From a bacterium (GTDB taxonomy: Bacteria > Verrucomicrobiota > Verrucomicrobiia > Limisphaerales > UBA8199), in assembly GCA_021784555.1 (NCBI GenBank), contig JAJYHY010000043.1, forward strand, positions 1 through 36,200: 36,200 nucleotides of DNA, written 5' to 3'. Both the position numbers and the translations under genes were made by a program. Positions 25,947 through 35,259 of this stretch are shown here, piece after piece. The notes below the pieces were generated by a model, which saw only the letters and a program-made list of their open reading frames with translations, did not search any database and was not told the DNA's origin. Each line of letters opens with the position of its first letter. Position 1 is the stretch's first letter.

Positions 25947-26654
25947 TCAATTCTGGGCGCCGGCCGCCTTGGCTGAGGTACGCTGCTGCAGCCACGTGAT
26001 GTCCGCATTGTTCGGCTGCAAGGTTCCGCTGTCGTCGCCGTCCGCCATCCTGGTGCGCCCGTCGGCCCAGTGATGAATCTCCACGTGGCCGTCCGCAAAC
26101 GCGAGCGTACAGCCGAAATTGTGATAGGTGCCCGGCCAGTCCAGCCACGCCGTCGGCGTTTCCATGCTCAGGGCGAACGCGGCGTCGTTGAGGCCGAGGG
26201 CGTTCTCATCCGTGAGAACCCAAAGGCCCGATGGAGTGGGGCCCGTCATGTCCGAGAATCTGCCGTAAGTCCGCCACGGGTGGCGGGCGAGGTGGTGGTG
26301 CGTGCCGTCGAGCCACGGACCGTCCACGGGCCTCAGGGGCGGGCCCGGGTTGCAGCCGACGGCTTGGCTCATGGATACCGTGCGCACGTGCCGGCTCCTG
26401 TCCGAGGGGCACTTGTAAAGTTTAGCCGCGGCTCCAGTGTACGGCGCCAGTTTGGCATACCTGGGATCGGTCAGATAGAGCGTGTTGGTGGCGTCCGAAG
26501 GATCGTTCATGTAGCCGCGAACCCATACCGCGTCGCTGCCGTCCTCCAGATTGGGCGGCAGCCAATCATTGAAATCGCCGGCGTCGAGATGGAACTTTGT
26601 CACCAACAGCCGGTTTGTTGCATCGTGTTGTAAGGAAGGGCTAATGGTGAACAT
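25947..26654 (-). pseudogene. H-X9-DG prepilin-like (DUF1559-related) protein, 5'-truncated
   Basis: The 235-residue frame matches the C-terminal part of the type II secretion/prepilin-like proteins that are abundant in Planctomycetes and Verrucomicrobia: AGDFNDWLPPN, NTLYLTDPRYAKLAPY, LYKCPSDRS, and the closing H-X9-DG box YHNFGCTLAFADGHVEIHHW. The N-terminal part with the cleavage/methylation motif (the FTLIELLVV type) is absent. Upstream on this strand lies only the complement of the sigma-factor gene, so the missing 60-80 residues are not in another frame. It would not be exported as a pilin. It was probably truncated when the neighbouring segment was joined here. It overlaps the 5' end of the sigma gene by 11 bases. 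Confidence 0.7.
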
Positions 26655-29307
26655 GGCATTTAGACATGGTAACGGAAGCGGCGCAAGGCGGGCCGCGGTG
26701 GGGGCGGCGGACCAGACCCGGCAGGACGCCGAGTTGGCGGCGGCGGCGCGGCGGGGCGATAAGCAGGCGTTCGTTGAGGTTGTTGCCCGCTACCAGGCGA
26801 TGGTTTGCGGCATCGCTCTTGGTATCCTGGGCGATTTTGCCGCCAGCGAGGATGCGGCTCAAGAGGCCTTCCTTGCGGCATGGCGCCGCTTTGACGACTT
26901 GCGCGAACCGGGGCGTCTTCGCGGCTGGCTGGCGGAAATTGCGCGGAACACGGCGCTCGGGCACTTGCGCCGGCGCCGGAACGCGCAGCCCCTGGATGAG
27001 GAGATGGATTTGGCCGATGAAGGGCCCGGGCCGGATGAGCTTGCGGCAAGGGCGGAGGAGTTGACCCTGGTTCAAGAGAGCCTCAACCATCTTCCCGAAA
27101 CCTACCGGCTGCCCCTCATCCTTTACTATCGCGAAGGCCAGTCGGTGCGCGCCGTGGCCGAGACGCTTTCCATCAGCGAAGACGCGGTCAAGCAGCGGTT
27201 GGCCCGAGGCCGGGACATGCTGCGCGATCGGCTGCTGGGCGTGGTTGAGTCCGTGCTCAAACGCACCAGCCCAACCGCGGTGTTCACTATCGCGGTCGCC
27301 GCCGCTATCGGAGCGCTGGCAGCGCCCTCAGCGGTGGCGGGCGGCGTATTCGCGGCGGCATCGGCTTCCTCGAGTACTGCCGCGACCGTTACAACTTCAA
27401 CAAACTCCATTCTCACCGTCATGACCACATCCAAAGGATTTATCCTGTCCGCCGCCCTGGTGGCGGCGGTAATTTCGGTCCCACTCGGCTACCGAATCGG
27501 CGCCGGTCAGCCCGCGCCGCCGGCTCGCTCAGCCCGCGCGGCGGCGCGCAAGGAACGAACGGCTGGGGCCAGGCCGCATATTGCGGACAATCCTTTGTTC
27601 GCCGAATGGCGCCATTTGCACGAGGTCTATGGTACCGATGGTCCGGCGATGCCCTTGATCTTCAACGCGATCAGCCGGCTCAAGGACCCCTTCCAGAGGC
27701 GCGCCTTCACCGCCGCGCTGATTTCCGAATGGGTGCAAGTGGACCCGGCGGGCGGCTTTGCCTTCTTTGGCGCCAAGGGCCACGACCAAAGCCAGCGGCG
27801 GCAATTTTTCCAGGAGTGGCTGGCGGCGGACCCGCAGGCCGCAATCAACGCGTTCCTGGCCGCCGGGAAGCCCTGGCAAGGCGTCGTGCGTGACTCCTTG
27901 GCTGACATCGCCAGGGATGCGCCTTCGCGCTTGGCGGAGGTGGTGGAGGCATTGCCCAAGCCAGACGATGACAATTATTGGGACACGAAGGTGCGAGACG
28001 CCTTCGCGGTGCTGGCGGAGGCGGATCTAACGCAAGCGCGCACCGTGGCAGAGGGGTTGAAGGGTCCAAACCGGGAGCAGGCGCTGGAAGGAGTGGCGCG
28101 CGTCTGGGGGAAATCGGACCCGAATGGGGTCATCAACTGGGCCAGGAAGCTGCCCGGGAACGTCGATCACGATGAACTCATCCGGTGTGCCTTGGTAGGG
28201 TTGGCCTCGGTGAATGCCGCCGATGCCCTGGATGAAATTGGGCTTGTTCCCTCCGGCGGACGCGAGGGTTACTTTGCCACTGAGACCGGGGCCCGTGTGC
28301 TTAAGGCGGCCGTCCAGAGCGACTTCCAGGGCACGGTCGCCTGGATAGCCGCTCATCCCGGGCAGCTCACCAGGGAGGACCTCATGGGTATGGTACAAGC
28401 CGTGACGGAGCGGCTCAATGCGGACCCCGCGGATTTTCTCAAGGCCCGCGCCGCGGATGGCTCCCTGGCCGGAGTCGAGCCAGCCATCGGCAACGCGCTG
28501 CTCAATGGCGCGGCCAGCCAGCGGCTGGCGGTTTGGGATTGGCTGAAAACTCAGCCGGACAACAGCGTTTCCCGGCAACTGCGCCAGGACGTGCTCAACG
28601 GCGGGGCCTTCCAGGACCCCAGCCTTGCTTTGCGCCTGGCGCCGGATTTGCCGAACACCGCCGAGGGGAATTCCGAGATCCAGTCGTTGGCCGCCGACCT
28701 ATTGAACGGCGGCTCCATGCTTTACCGGCTTGATAGCCTCCTGAGCCAGGCCCCTGAACGGCTTCGGCAACCGCTGGTCGAGTCCGCGTTCAGGGATTTG
28801 CAGGGTAACAACCTCGGCGACCCTCAAACCTGGGTCTCCAGACTTTCCCAGGTGCCGCCAACCGACCGCGCCTCGGCCGAGCAATCCCTGGCTCACGCCT
28901 GGGCCGAACAATCCCCGGAGGCGGCGGCCGCCTGGGCGCAATCGATGTCCCCTGGCAGCCAGCGCGGGGCTGTCATGGCGGACGTTACCTCAAGCTGGGC
29001 CGGGACTGACCCAGCCGGCGCCGGGGCGTGGGTCGCGGCCATGTCCCCTGGGACCGAGCGTGACCGAAGCGCCCAGGCCATGGCCATGGCCCTCTCGAAC
29101 ACCGACCCGCGAACCGCGTGGGACTGGGCGCTGAGTATCAGCGATCCTGCCCAGCGGGAATTGGCGGCGACGCCCGTGGTCAAAGCGATGGCCGCCCGCG
29201 ACCTTGGAACCGCCCGCCAGTGGATACAAGACAGTTCGCTGACCGCGGATGCCAAGGCGCGCCTGGAGGGCGCCTTAAACGCGATGGCTCAAAGGGCGGG
29301 ACAGTGA
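26644..29307 (+). CDS. ECF sigma factor with hydrophobic segments and a long C-terminal helical-repeat domain
   Basis: This 887-residue protein starts as an ECF sigma factor: sigma-2 at about 38-105 (FAASEDAAQEAFLAAWRRF, RLRGWLAEIARNTALGHLRR) and sigma-4 at about 140-195 (LPETYRLPLILYYREGQSV, ISEDAVKQRLARGRDMLRDR). Two hydrophobic stretches follow: an Ala-rich one (about 211-238) and a stronger one (265-284, GFILSAALVAAVISVPLGY). The remaining 580 residues are a helical repeat with units like W-x3-DP-x2-A-x2-W, for example VWGKSDPNGVINWARKLPG and SWAGTDPAGAGAWVAAM. If only the second segment spans the membrane, the repeats are outside; if both do, they are in the cytosol. AAGGAAGGG lies just before the ATG. 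No anti-sigma gene is adjacent. The next gene shares the repeat type. Ligand and target promoters are unknown. Confidence 0.85.
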   Translation: MVNMAFRHGNGSGARRAAVGAADQTRQDAELAAAARRGDKQAFVEVVARYQAMVCGIALGILGDFAASEDAAQEAFLAAWRRFDDLREPGRLRGWLAEIARNTALGHLRRRRNAQPLDEEMDLADEGPGPDELAARAEELTLVQESLNHLPETYRLPLILYYREGQSVRAVAETLSISEDAVKQRLARGRDMLRDRLLGVVESVLKRTSPTAVFTIAVAAAIGALAAPSAVAGGVFAAASASSSTAATVTTSTNSILTVMTTSKGFILSAALVAAVISVPLGYRIGAGQPAPPARSARAAARKERTAGARPHIADNPLFAEWRHLHEVYGTDGPAMPLIFNAISRLKDPFQRRAFTAALISEWVQVDPAGGFAFFGAKGHDQSQRRQFFQEWLAADPQAAINAFLAAGKPWQGVVRDSLADIARDAPSRLAEVVEALPKPDDDNYWDTKVRDAFAVLAEADLTQARTVAEGLKGPNREQALEGVARVWGKSDPNGVINWARKLPGNVDHDELIRCALVGLASVNAADALDEIGLVPSGGREGYFATETGARVLKAAVQSDFQGTVAWIAAHPGQLTREDLMGMVQAVTERLNADPADFLKARAADGSLAGVEPAIGNALLNGAASQRLAVWDWLKTQPDNSVSRQLRQDVLNGGAFQDPSLALRLAPDLPNTAEGNSEIQSLAADLLNGGSMLYRLDSLLSQAPERLRQPLVESAFRDLQGNNLGDPQTWVSRLSQVPPTDRASAEQSLAHAWAEQSPEAAAAWAQSMSPGSQRGAVMADVTSSWAGTDPAGAGAWVAAMSPGTERDRSAQAMAMALSNTDPRTAWDWALSISDPAQRELAATPVVKAMAARDLGTARQWIQDSSLTADAKARLEGALNAMAQRAGQ

Positions 29308-29347
29308 CGGATCTGGCAAACTGCGGGTTCCTTAATTCCATTTCATC

Positions 29348-31018
29348 ATGAAGACCATTGCTCCTTTCCTGGCGGTTGCGGGCGGCGCGCTCGTGGGCCT
29401 CTCAGCCGGCTTTGCCCTGCGCGGCCTCTCAACAGGCGCCCACAACGCCGGGGCCAATGCGGTTGCTTCTGAGTCCAACGCTTCCCCGGGAAAGGCCGCT
29501 TCCCAGGGCCGCGTGCGCGCCGACGGTCTGGCGGCGACCTACCAGTCCCCGCTGACCGCCCAACTGGCTGGCGACCTCTCCATGTCCTCCGGCGTTACCA
29601 ATTGGCTCTATTGGTGGGCGGCCATCGAGAAGGCGACGCCCGTCGATATTCCCGCCTTGCTCCGCTTGGCCCGAGGCAACCCGGTTGCGACCCAACTGGT
29701 GGCTGAATACTGGGCGGACAAGGCGCCGGAGCAGTTGTTCCAGGCGCTGGTGGCCGCCGCCAAAACGGGAAACGGCTTTCCTCACTCAGTGAGCCAACTG
29801 CTTCTGAATGCCTGGCTCAAGCGCGACCCCGACGCGGTCGTTTCCGCCCTGAACGGCAAAGAGGACTTCCCACAGCGCGCGGGCTGGCGCATGCAAGTCG
29901 CCGCCAAGCTGACCGAAACGGACCCGGAACGCGGACTCTCGCTCCTCTCCGAGTGGCACATCGAGAACTTCCTTCCGCGTATGGACGGTATCAGGCGGTG
30001 GGCGGACTCTGACCCGCGCCACGCGGCCGAGGTCGCCATCGCCAGTCCCGCGGGCTATGCTTCCCAGCAGGCCCTGGCAGTGATTGGCCGGGAATGGGCC
30101 AAGACAGCCCCGGCGGAGGCGCTCTCTTTCGCGCTCCAGCAGCGGACGGACCTCGGCCAGCCTATGGCCGACGCCATCCTGCAGAGTTGGACGAGCCAGG
30201 ACCTCAACGCCGCCGGCGCGTGGCTCGCGGCTGCCAGCCCCGATGTCCAAAGCAAGTTCGTGCCCTCCTTTGTGCGGGCCTGGGCCAAGCAGGACCCGAG
30301 TGGCGCCTTGACTTGGTGCCAATCCAACCTTCAGGGCAGCACCCTGGCGCAGGCCGTTGGCGGCCTCTTCAAAGGCGCGGCTGAAAAGGACGTTGCCGGG
30401 GCCGCCGCGATGGTGTCCGCCATGGCACCCTCCCCGGCCCGTTCACAGGCCGCGGTGGCCGTCGCAGGCAAATGGTTCCCGGAATCGTTTCCCGGGAGCA
30501 AGCCCGTTCCCGCCGCTGCCCTGACCTGGCTCTCGAAGCTCGATCCTGGCTCCGTGCGGAAAGTGCTCGGCCAGGTTGCCTGGCAGTGGGAGGCGACCGA
30601 CCCAAAGGGCATGGCTAGCTTCCTGGAATCGGCCGGCAGCGGTGAAGTGCCAGGCTACGTGGATTCGAGCCTGGCCCGGACCATGGCGCGAACCGACCCG
30701 TCCGGGACGCTGGCTTGGGCGGCAAAGTTGCCCAGCGATCAGAGCCTGGTGGCCGGCAGCACCGCCTTCGCGGAGTGGGGACGCACTCAGCCCGGTTACG
30801 CCATGCAATGGTGGAACCAGCTCCCCGCCAATGACACGCGCCGGCAGCCATTTCTGCGGAGCCTCCTCGAACAACTCGCCTGGGACCCTCGTGCCAACGC
30901 CCAGTTCGCCCAAGTCGCCGCCGTTGACCCAGAAGCCGCCCGCGAGGCGCTGGCCGGCTCGGGCGGCCTCGATGCGCAACGCCGCGCCACGCTGCTCGAT
31001 CTGATTCCGCATCGCTAG
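29348..31018 (+). CDS. membrane-anchored helical-repeat protein, partner of the upstream sigma factor
   Basis: This 556-residue protein has one N-terminal hydrophobic segment (about 4-27, APFLAVAGGALVGLSAGFAL), acting as signal or anchor. The rest is helical repeats of the same pattern as the C-terminal domain of the preceding sigma factor: EWAKTAPAEALSFALQQ, SWTSQDLNAAGAWLAA, AWAKQDPSGALTWCQSN, WQWEATDPKGMASFLESA and TMARTDPSGTLAWAAKLP. No sigma, kinase or protease motif is seen. It begins 40 bases after the sigma gene and is probably co-transcribed. I infer that the two arose by sharing a duplicated repeat domain and may bind each other or a common ligand. The function is not known, and no ribosome site is obvious. 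Confidence 0.8.
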   Translation: MKTIAPFLAVAGGALVGLSAGFALRGLSTGAHNAGANAVASESNASPGKAASQGRVRADGLAATYQSPLTAQLAGDLSMSSGVTNWLYWWAAIEKATPVDIPALLRLARGNPVATQLVAEYWADKAPEQLFQALVAAAKTGNGFPHSVSQLLLNAWLKRDPDAVVSALNGKEDFPQRAGWRMQVAAKLTETDPERGLSLLSEWHIENFLPRMDGIRRWADSDPRHAAEVAIASPAGYASQQALAVIGREWAKTAPAEALSFALQQRTDLGQPMADAILQSWTSQDLNAAGAWLAAASPDVQSKFVPSFVRAWAKQDPSGALTWCQSNLQGSTLAQAVGGLFKGAAEKDVAGAAAMVSAMAPSPARSQAAVAVAGKWFPESFPGSKPVPAAALTWLSKLDPGSVRKVLGQVAWQWEATDPKGMASFLESAGSGEVPGYVDSSLARTMARTDPSGTLAWAAKLPSDQSLVAGSTAFAEWGRTQPGYAMQWWNQLPANDTRRQPFLRSLLEQLAWDPRANAQFAQVAAVDPEAAREALAGSGGLDAQRRATLLDLIPHR

Positions 31019-31159
31019 CTGGATCATTCCCCGGACCTCGGCGCAGGGGGAGAAGAAAGCCAAGTGAGTGCCAGTTCTGCCACGGACTTCATCCCGTAGC
31101 CAGAGGCAGCGCCAGTCGCGAGTGGCGCGGACCTCCAGGATGCGGGCGGGGACATGGGG

Positions 31160-31500
31160 CAGACTCGACCCCTTCAAAGGCCAGATCGTGGCGTCGCTGG
31201 AGCGTCATCCCTACACCGCCCAGCAAATCCTTCAGCAGCTCAAAACCCAGGGCTACACCGGCGGCTACAGCATCCTCAAGGAGTTCGTCAGCTTGGTGCG
31301 CCCGGTGCGCAAGCCCGCTTACCTCATGCTCGACTTTGCCGCCAGCGACTGCGCCCAGGTCGATTGGGGCAGTTACGGCTCGGTCCGTGTCGGCTCCACC
31401 CCTCGGCGCCTGAGCTTCTTCGTCATGGTGCTCTGTTACAGCCGCATGATTTATGTCGAGTTCACTCTGGGCCAGGGCATGGAGCAGTTCCTCTCCGTTA
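31160..31500 (+). pseudogene. IS21-family transposase IstA fragment
   Basis: The frame reads LDPFKGQIVASLERHPYTAQ, QGYTGGYSILKEFV, then the start of the integrase core with CAQVDWGSYGSVRVG (Asp is the first catalytic residue) and RRLSFFVMVLCYSRMIYVEF. It breaks off after MEQFLSVK. The helix-turn-helix N-terminus, the second and third catalytic acids and the istB partner gene are absent. The residues before LDPFK do not match the family. About a quarter of a normal IstA of about 500 residues remains. The terminal inverted repeats are not recognisable. The remnant is inactive. Confidence 0.85.
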
Positions 31501-31677
31501 AACGGCCAGCTTTGAACATTTCCCTTTGCCGCATTTGAGATTGTTTCGGATTTCGAGTTTATTCAGCAGGGATGCGGGGGTGCGGACGGGATGCGCCCCA
31601 CCTCAGGCGCGTTTTGATCGAAACACCAGACTCCGGGCAAGAGACCTCGATCACGCCGGCCAGCTTCATCGACAACT

Positions 31678-33744
31678 TCACAATTTGGACGTTTCTCGAT
31701 AGGGCTGGCGCCTCTGGTAGAGGCGGAGCCGCCCTTGCATTGCCGAGACGGCTTCTTTGTCACCCGCCTTGAGGGCCAGGGCGATGGCGCTTTGCAGGAT
31801 CTGCCGGGCTTCGCGGAACTGGCCGGCTTCGGCGTAGGCCATGGCCAAGGTGTCCAGGACAAACGGCTGCCTGCCTCCGGTCAGCGCGTTGGCCCGTGCC
31901 GCCAGGACGACGGCTTCCGCCCCGTTGCGTACGGCGGAATTCTCGTCCGAGGCCAAAACGCGGGCCATGTAGGTGAGAGTTTGGAGATTATTGGGGTCGT
32001 GGCGGAGGGCGTCTCGAAAGCGCGCGAGGGCATCGGCGCCGCGGCCCTGCCGAAGGAGCGCTTTGCCCCACAGATAATAGGGCCGGGGGTCAGCGGGGGC
32101 GAGGCGGATGGCCTTCCGATACTGGCTCACGGCGTCATCGTACTGACCGAGTTGGGCCAGCAATGTGCCCAGATTGTCGTGAGCCAGCGGAGCGGATGGA
32201 TCGAGCTGAAGCGCCGCGCGATACTGAACCAGCGCCTCCCGCGTGTTGCCGGTTGCCGCCAGGAGGTTGCCCAGGTTGTTATGCGCCTGGACAAGGTCGG
32301 GATCGATGCGGCAGGCCGCTCGATACTGCTCTAGGGCGCTCCCGGCCTTTCCCTGCGCCTCGAAACTCAGGCCGAGGTTCACGTGGGCGACGGCGTTGTC
32401 CGTTGTCACCGCCAATGCATGGGTGAAGAGGGCTTGACTGTCCTTCCAGGGCCGCAACTGCACGCGTGCGGCATAAAGGCAGCCGGCCAGCACAACGCCC
32501 GCGGCGATGCCGGCCCGCACACGGCCAATCCGAAGCCGTTCGATCCAATACGCCGCCTCGAAGACGGCCGCCAGGAAAACGCCGATTAAAGGTACGTATG
32601 TGTAACGGTCGGCCATGGCCTGGCCTCCGACCTGGACCAGGCCAATGACCGGCACGAGCGTTCCCAGGAACCACAACCAGCCGACGATCAAATGGGGATG
32701 ATTCTGGCGCAAGAGCCACACAAGAATCGAGATGCCGGCCAACACCGCCGCGGCGGCTACTACAGTGGTCCACGGCCAATGGCGAGGCAACGGATAAATC
32801 ACCGAGAGGTTCACCGGCCAAACCGCCTTCCATAGGTATCGAATGTATGAAACCACGGCGTTGGCCACGCGCGCCCCAACCGGGTACGGCGCCAGGGCAA
32901 TAATCGCCTTGGAACGTTGCGCCAGAAAGGTGAGGACGCACGACCCCGCGGTCAGCAGGAAAAAGGGCCATTTCTCCGCCGCCAACCGGAGCCAGCCCCT
33001 TTCGAACGGGCGTCCAAGCGGCCAATAATCCACGAGGAGGAGGACAAACGGAAAGGTGACCAGCATCGGTTTGGCCATGAGGCCCAGGACGAAGCAGGCC
33101 ACGGCCAGCCAATACCAACCGGAACCGGGAAAACTCCTTTTCCAAAAGCCCCCCTTCCGCGCTCCGTCGCCCTGCCCTGTGGCTGGCGGGCTGAATCGCC
33201 TTGGATTGCGCCCCTCTTTCGCAGGTGCGGTCGGCTGGGGGCCAATGCCCTTGGATTTCAGATAGGCCAGGAGCGCCAAAAACTCGAAGAGCGTGCTCAG
33301 CACGTCCTTTCGCTCGGCAATCCAGGCAACCGACTCAATGTGGAGAGGGTGCCAGGCGAAAAGGGCCGCCACGGCCGCACTGGGCCACAAGCGCCCGGTC
33401 AATCGGAATAAGATCACGGCCAGGAGCATGGAGTTGGCCAGGTGGAACAGCACGTTGACCAGGTGCTGCGGCCCCGCATCCAACCCGAACACCTCGCAGT
33501 CGAGCATGTGGGAGAGCCAGGTCAGCGGATGCCAATTGCTGGCGTGCCAGGTAGTAAAGGCCCACTCGACCCCGCCCCACGTCAGGCCGGCCTCAACCAC
33601 GGGATTTTCGGTCACATAATCCGGGTCGTCATAGTTGATAAAGGAAAAATGGCGAACCGGCAGATAGAGCAGCAGGGTGACCAGCGCTATCGCCAGGCAT
33701 ACAAAACGCAGACGAACCATGCCCGGTGATTCTACCGGCATCAT
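31678..33744 (-). CDS. TMTC-like membrane protein with TPR repeats (putative GT-C glycosyltransferase)
   Basis: This 688-residue protein has about ten transmembrane helices (first at 13-30) followed by a TPR domain (about 430-680). Early loops hold NYDDPDYVTEN (Asp39-Asp40) and HPLHIESVAWIAERKD, motifs of the bacterial relatives of TMTC proteins. These are GT-C-fold enzymes, some of which O-mannosylate proteins in animals; a similar role here is an inference. A hydrophilic loop (about 166-205, KEGRNPRRFSPPATG) is longer than usual and low in complexity. At least six TPR units such as VQAHNNLGNLLAATGNTREA and APLAHDNLGTLLAQLGQ are present. It lies next to a glycosyltransferase and a second TPR protein of the same kind. 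The start may be Met9. Confidence 0.85.
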   Translation of the reverse strand: MMPVESPGMVRLRFVCLAIALVTLLLYLPVRHFSFINYDDPDYVTENPVVEAGLTWGGVEWAFTTWHASNWHPLTWLSHMLDCEVFGLDAGPQHLVNVLFHLANSMLLAVILFRLTGRLWPSAAVAALFAWHPLHIESVAWIAERKDVLSTLFEFLALLAYLKSKGIGPQPTAPAKEGRNPRRFSPPATGQGDGARKGGFWKRSFPGSGWYWLAVACFVLGLMAKPMLVTFPFVLLLVDYWPLGRPFERGWLRLAAEKWPFFLLTAGSCVLTFLAQRSKAIIALAPYPVGARVANAVVSYIRYLWKAVWPVNLSVIYPLPRHWPWTTVVAAAAVLAGISILVWLLRQNHPHLIVGWLWFLGTLVPVIGLVQVGGQAMADRYTYVPLIGVFLAAVFEAAYWIERLRIGRVRAGIAAGVVLAGCLYAARVQLRPWKDSQALFTHALAVTTDNAVAHVNLGLSFEAQGKAGSALEQYRAACRIDPDLVQAHNNLGNLLAATGNTREALVQYRAALQLDPSAPLAHDNLGTLLAQLGQYDDAVSQYRKAIRLAPADPRPYYLWGKALLRQGRGADALARFRDALRHDPNNLQTLTYMARVLASDENSAVRNGAEAVVLAARANALTGGRQPFVLDTLAMAYAEAGQFREARQILQSAIALALKAGDKEAVSAMQGRLRLYQRRQPYRETSKL

Positions 33745-33777
33745 GGCCCTGAAACAAGCCCCGGCACCTTGTCCCTG

Positions 33778-35226
33778 TCACGAAGAGCTGAGAGGTGGGC
33801 ACACCGCTGGCGGGGGCAACCGAACGAGGTGTTGGAAAGTGCCATGCCACCCTTCCAACTGTGTCTGGATTTCAAATCTCCCGGCAAACCTCCTCCCGTT
33901 TGCTCCCAGTTCCCGCCCCAGCTTCCGGTCGAAATAAAGCCGCCGCACCGCCTCAATCGCCTCCGGCACATCCGCCACCATCCGCCAGATGCAGTTCTTT
34001 GGTTCCGGTTGCAAAATGCCCCCCACTGGCAAACCCGCGTTCCCACGGCTCAGAAACTCACCATGCGCCGAGTAATTCGTATAGACCACTGGTAGCGCCG
34101 CGCACATCGCTTCCCACGCCGGAAGGCCAAATCCCTCGCCCCCGCTCAGGTAGAGCAGACAGTCCCAAACGCGGTAAAGCATCGGCACGTCTTCCGGCGC
34201 CAGGGCCGACTTCAGCCCGTGCCCGGGCGTGTAGTAGAGGTCGTGGTCGCGACGAACGCTAAACTGACCCTCGATCCAGCGCAACGGCCAGGCCTCTTCC
34301 GGTTCCTCGGGGGTATGGCACCAGAGGAAAACGTCCTCCAATGGCCGGGCCTGCTCGACCTCGCCCGAGCCGCAGTGGCCGCACACATCGTACCGGTAAC
34401 CTGGCCGGGATTCCAAAACCAACCCCTCCCCGTTCAGGTGCAACTGCCGGGCCGGGTCCCAGTCGAAGAGGCTCACCCGCCCGCACCTTCGGCAGATCAA
34501 GTATTGGCCCGTGCGGAGATAGTGCAGCACCTTATACAAAACCCAGTTCTGCTTCCGCCATTGGTTGCGCCCAACCCAGCCCAGCACAAACGCCTCCTGC
34601 CCCATCCAGGCCGGAAAGAGGTCGCGCCGCATCTCGGCTCGGACCTCGTTCGAGACCGGCGAGAATCGCTCCAGGTCCGCCGGGCTGTAGCGGTAGCCCA
34701 GCTTGTCCCTGGCAACGGCCGGCACGCAGCAGGCCACCACGTTCTTCGAGAACTCGCTCTTGGTGAAGATGACGTCCGCGTTGTTGAGGATGGGACCGTA
34801 ATCCGGCGGCATCGGCAGACCGTCGAAGTTGATATAGAGAATCAGCTTGTAGCGGCGCTCCTTGGGAGGGCGGCACAGATACAGCACCGTCTGCGGGTCG
34901 CCGAAGGCAAACACGATGTCCGGCTGGACCTTGGGCAAAAGCCGGAAGAACGTCTTTTGGCCGTATTTGTCTTCCGGCACGAAATCGAGTTTGCCTTGGC
35001 GGTTCTTGAAGGTCATCGTGGGATAGACCGGCCATTGCGGCGTGGTGACGGCATAACACTGGAACAGGCCAAGCTGATGCACCTCGTAGTGCTCTGGATA
35101 CCGCTTGAGCAGGTTGCCGAAGATGAGCCGCGTCGTCTCGGCCAGACCGCTGGGCAAAATTGGGCTGTCGGTCACAACCAGGATCTTCGTCCGTCTGGAC
35201 GCGCGTGTCGTTGCCTCATCTTTCAT
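33778..35226 (-). CDS. GT4-type glycosyltransferase with an inserted zinc ribbon
   Basis: This glycosyltransferase of 482 residues has a GT-B fold. The N-terminal Rossmann domain begins KILVVTDSPILPSGLAE. The C-terminal domain has the E-x7-E signature SGGEGFGLPAWEAM (Glu364 and Glu372), which binds the nucleotide-sugar donor. Between them, after GWVGRNQWRKQNWVLYKVL, lies an insertion of about 85 residues with CRRC (Cys245, Cys248) and CGHC (Cys282, Cys285), a likely zinc ribbon not usual in GT4 enzymes. The start at MKDEATT (35226) is used because the frame upstream reads into a tandem DNA repeat. It sits between two TMTC-like TPR proteins on the same strand, consistent with a protein- or surface-glycosylation locus. 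Donor and acceptor are unknown. Confidence 0.85.
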   Translation of the reverse strand: MKDEATTRASRRTKILVVTDSPILPSGLAETTRLIFGNLLKRYPEHYEVHQLGLFQCYAVTTPQWPVYPTMTFKNRQGKLDFVPEDKYGQKTFFRLLPKVQPDIVFAFGDPQTVLYLCRPPKERRYKLILYINFDGLPMPPDYGPILNNADVIFTKSEFSKNVVACCVPAVARDKLGYRYSPADLERFSPVSNEVRAEMRRDLFPAWMGQEAFVLGWVGRNQWRKQNWVLYKVLHYLRTGQYLICRRCGRVSLFDWDPARQLHLNGEGLVLESRPGYRYDVCGHCGSGEVEQARPLEDVFLWCHTPEEPEEAWPLRWIEGQFSVRRDHDLYYTPGHGLKSALAPEDVPMLYRVWDCLLYLSGGEGFGLPAWEAMCAALPVVYTNYSAHGEFLSRGNAGLPVGGILQPEPKNCIWRMVADVPEAIEAVRRLYFDRKLGRELGANGRRFAGRFEIQTQLEGWHGTFQHLVRLPPPAVCPPLSSS

Positions 35227-35259
35227 GCGGCCATGTCCTTTTAGGGTTGGGGGCATTCT

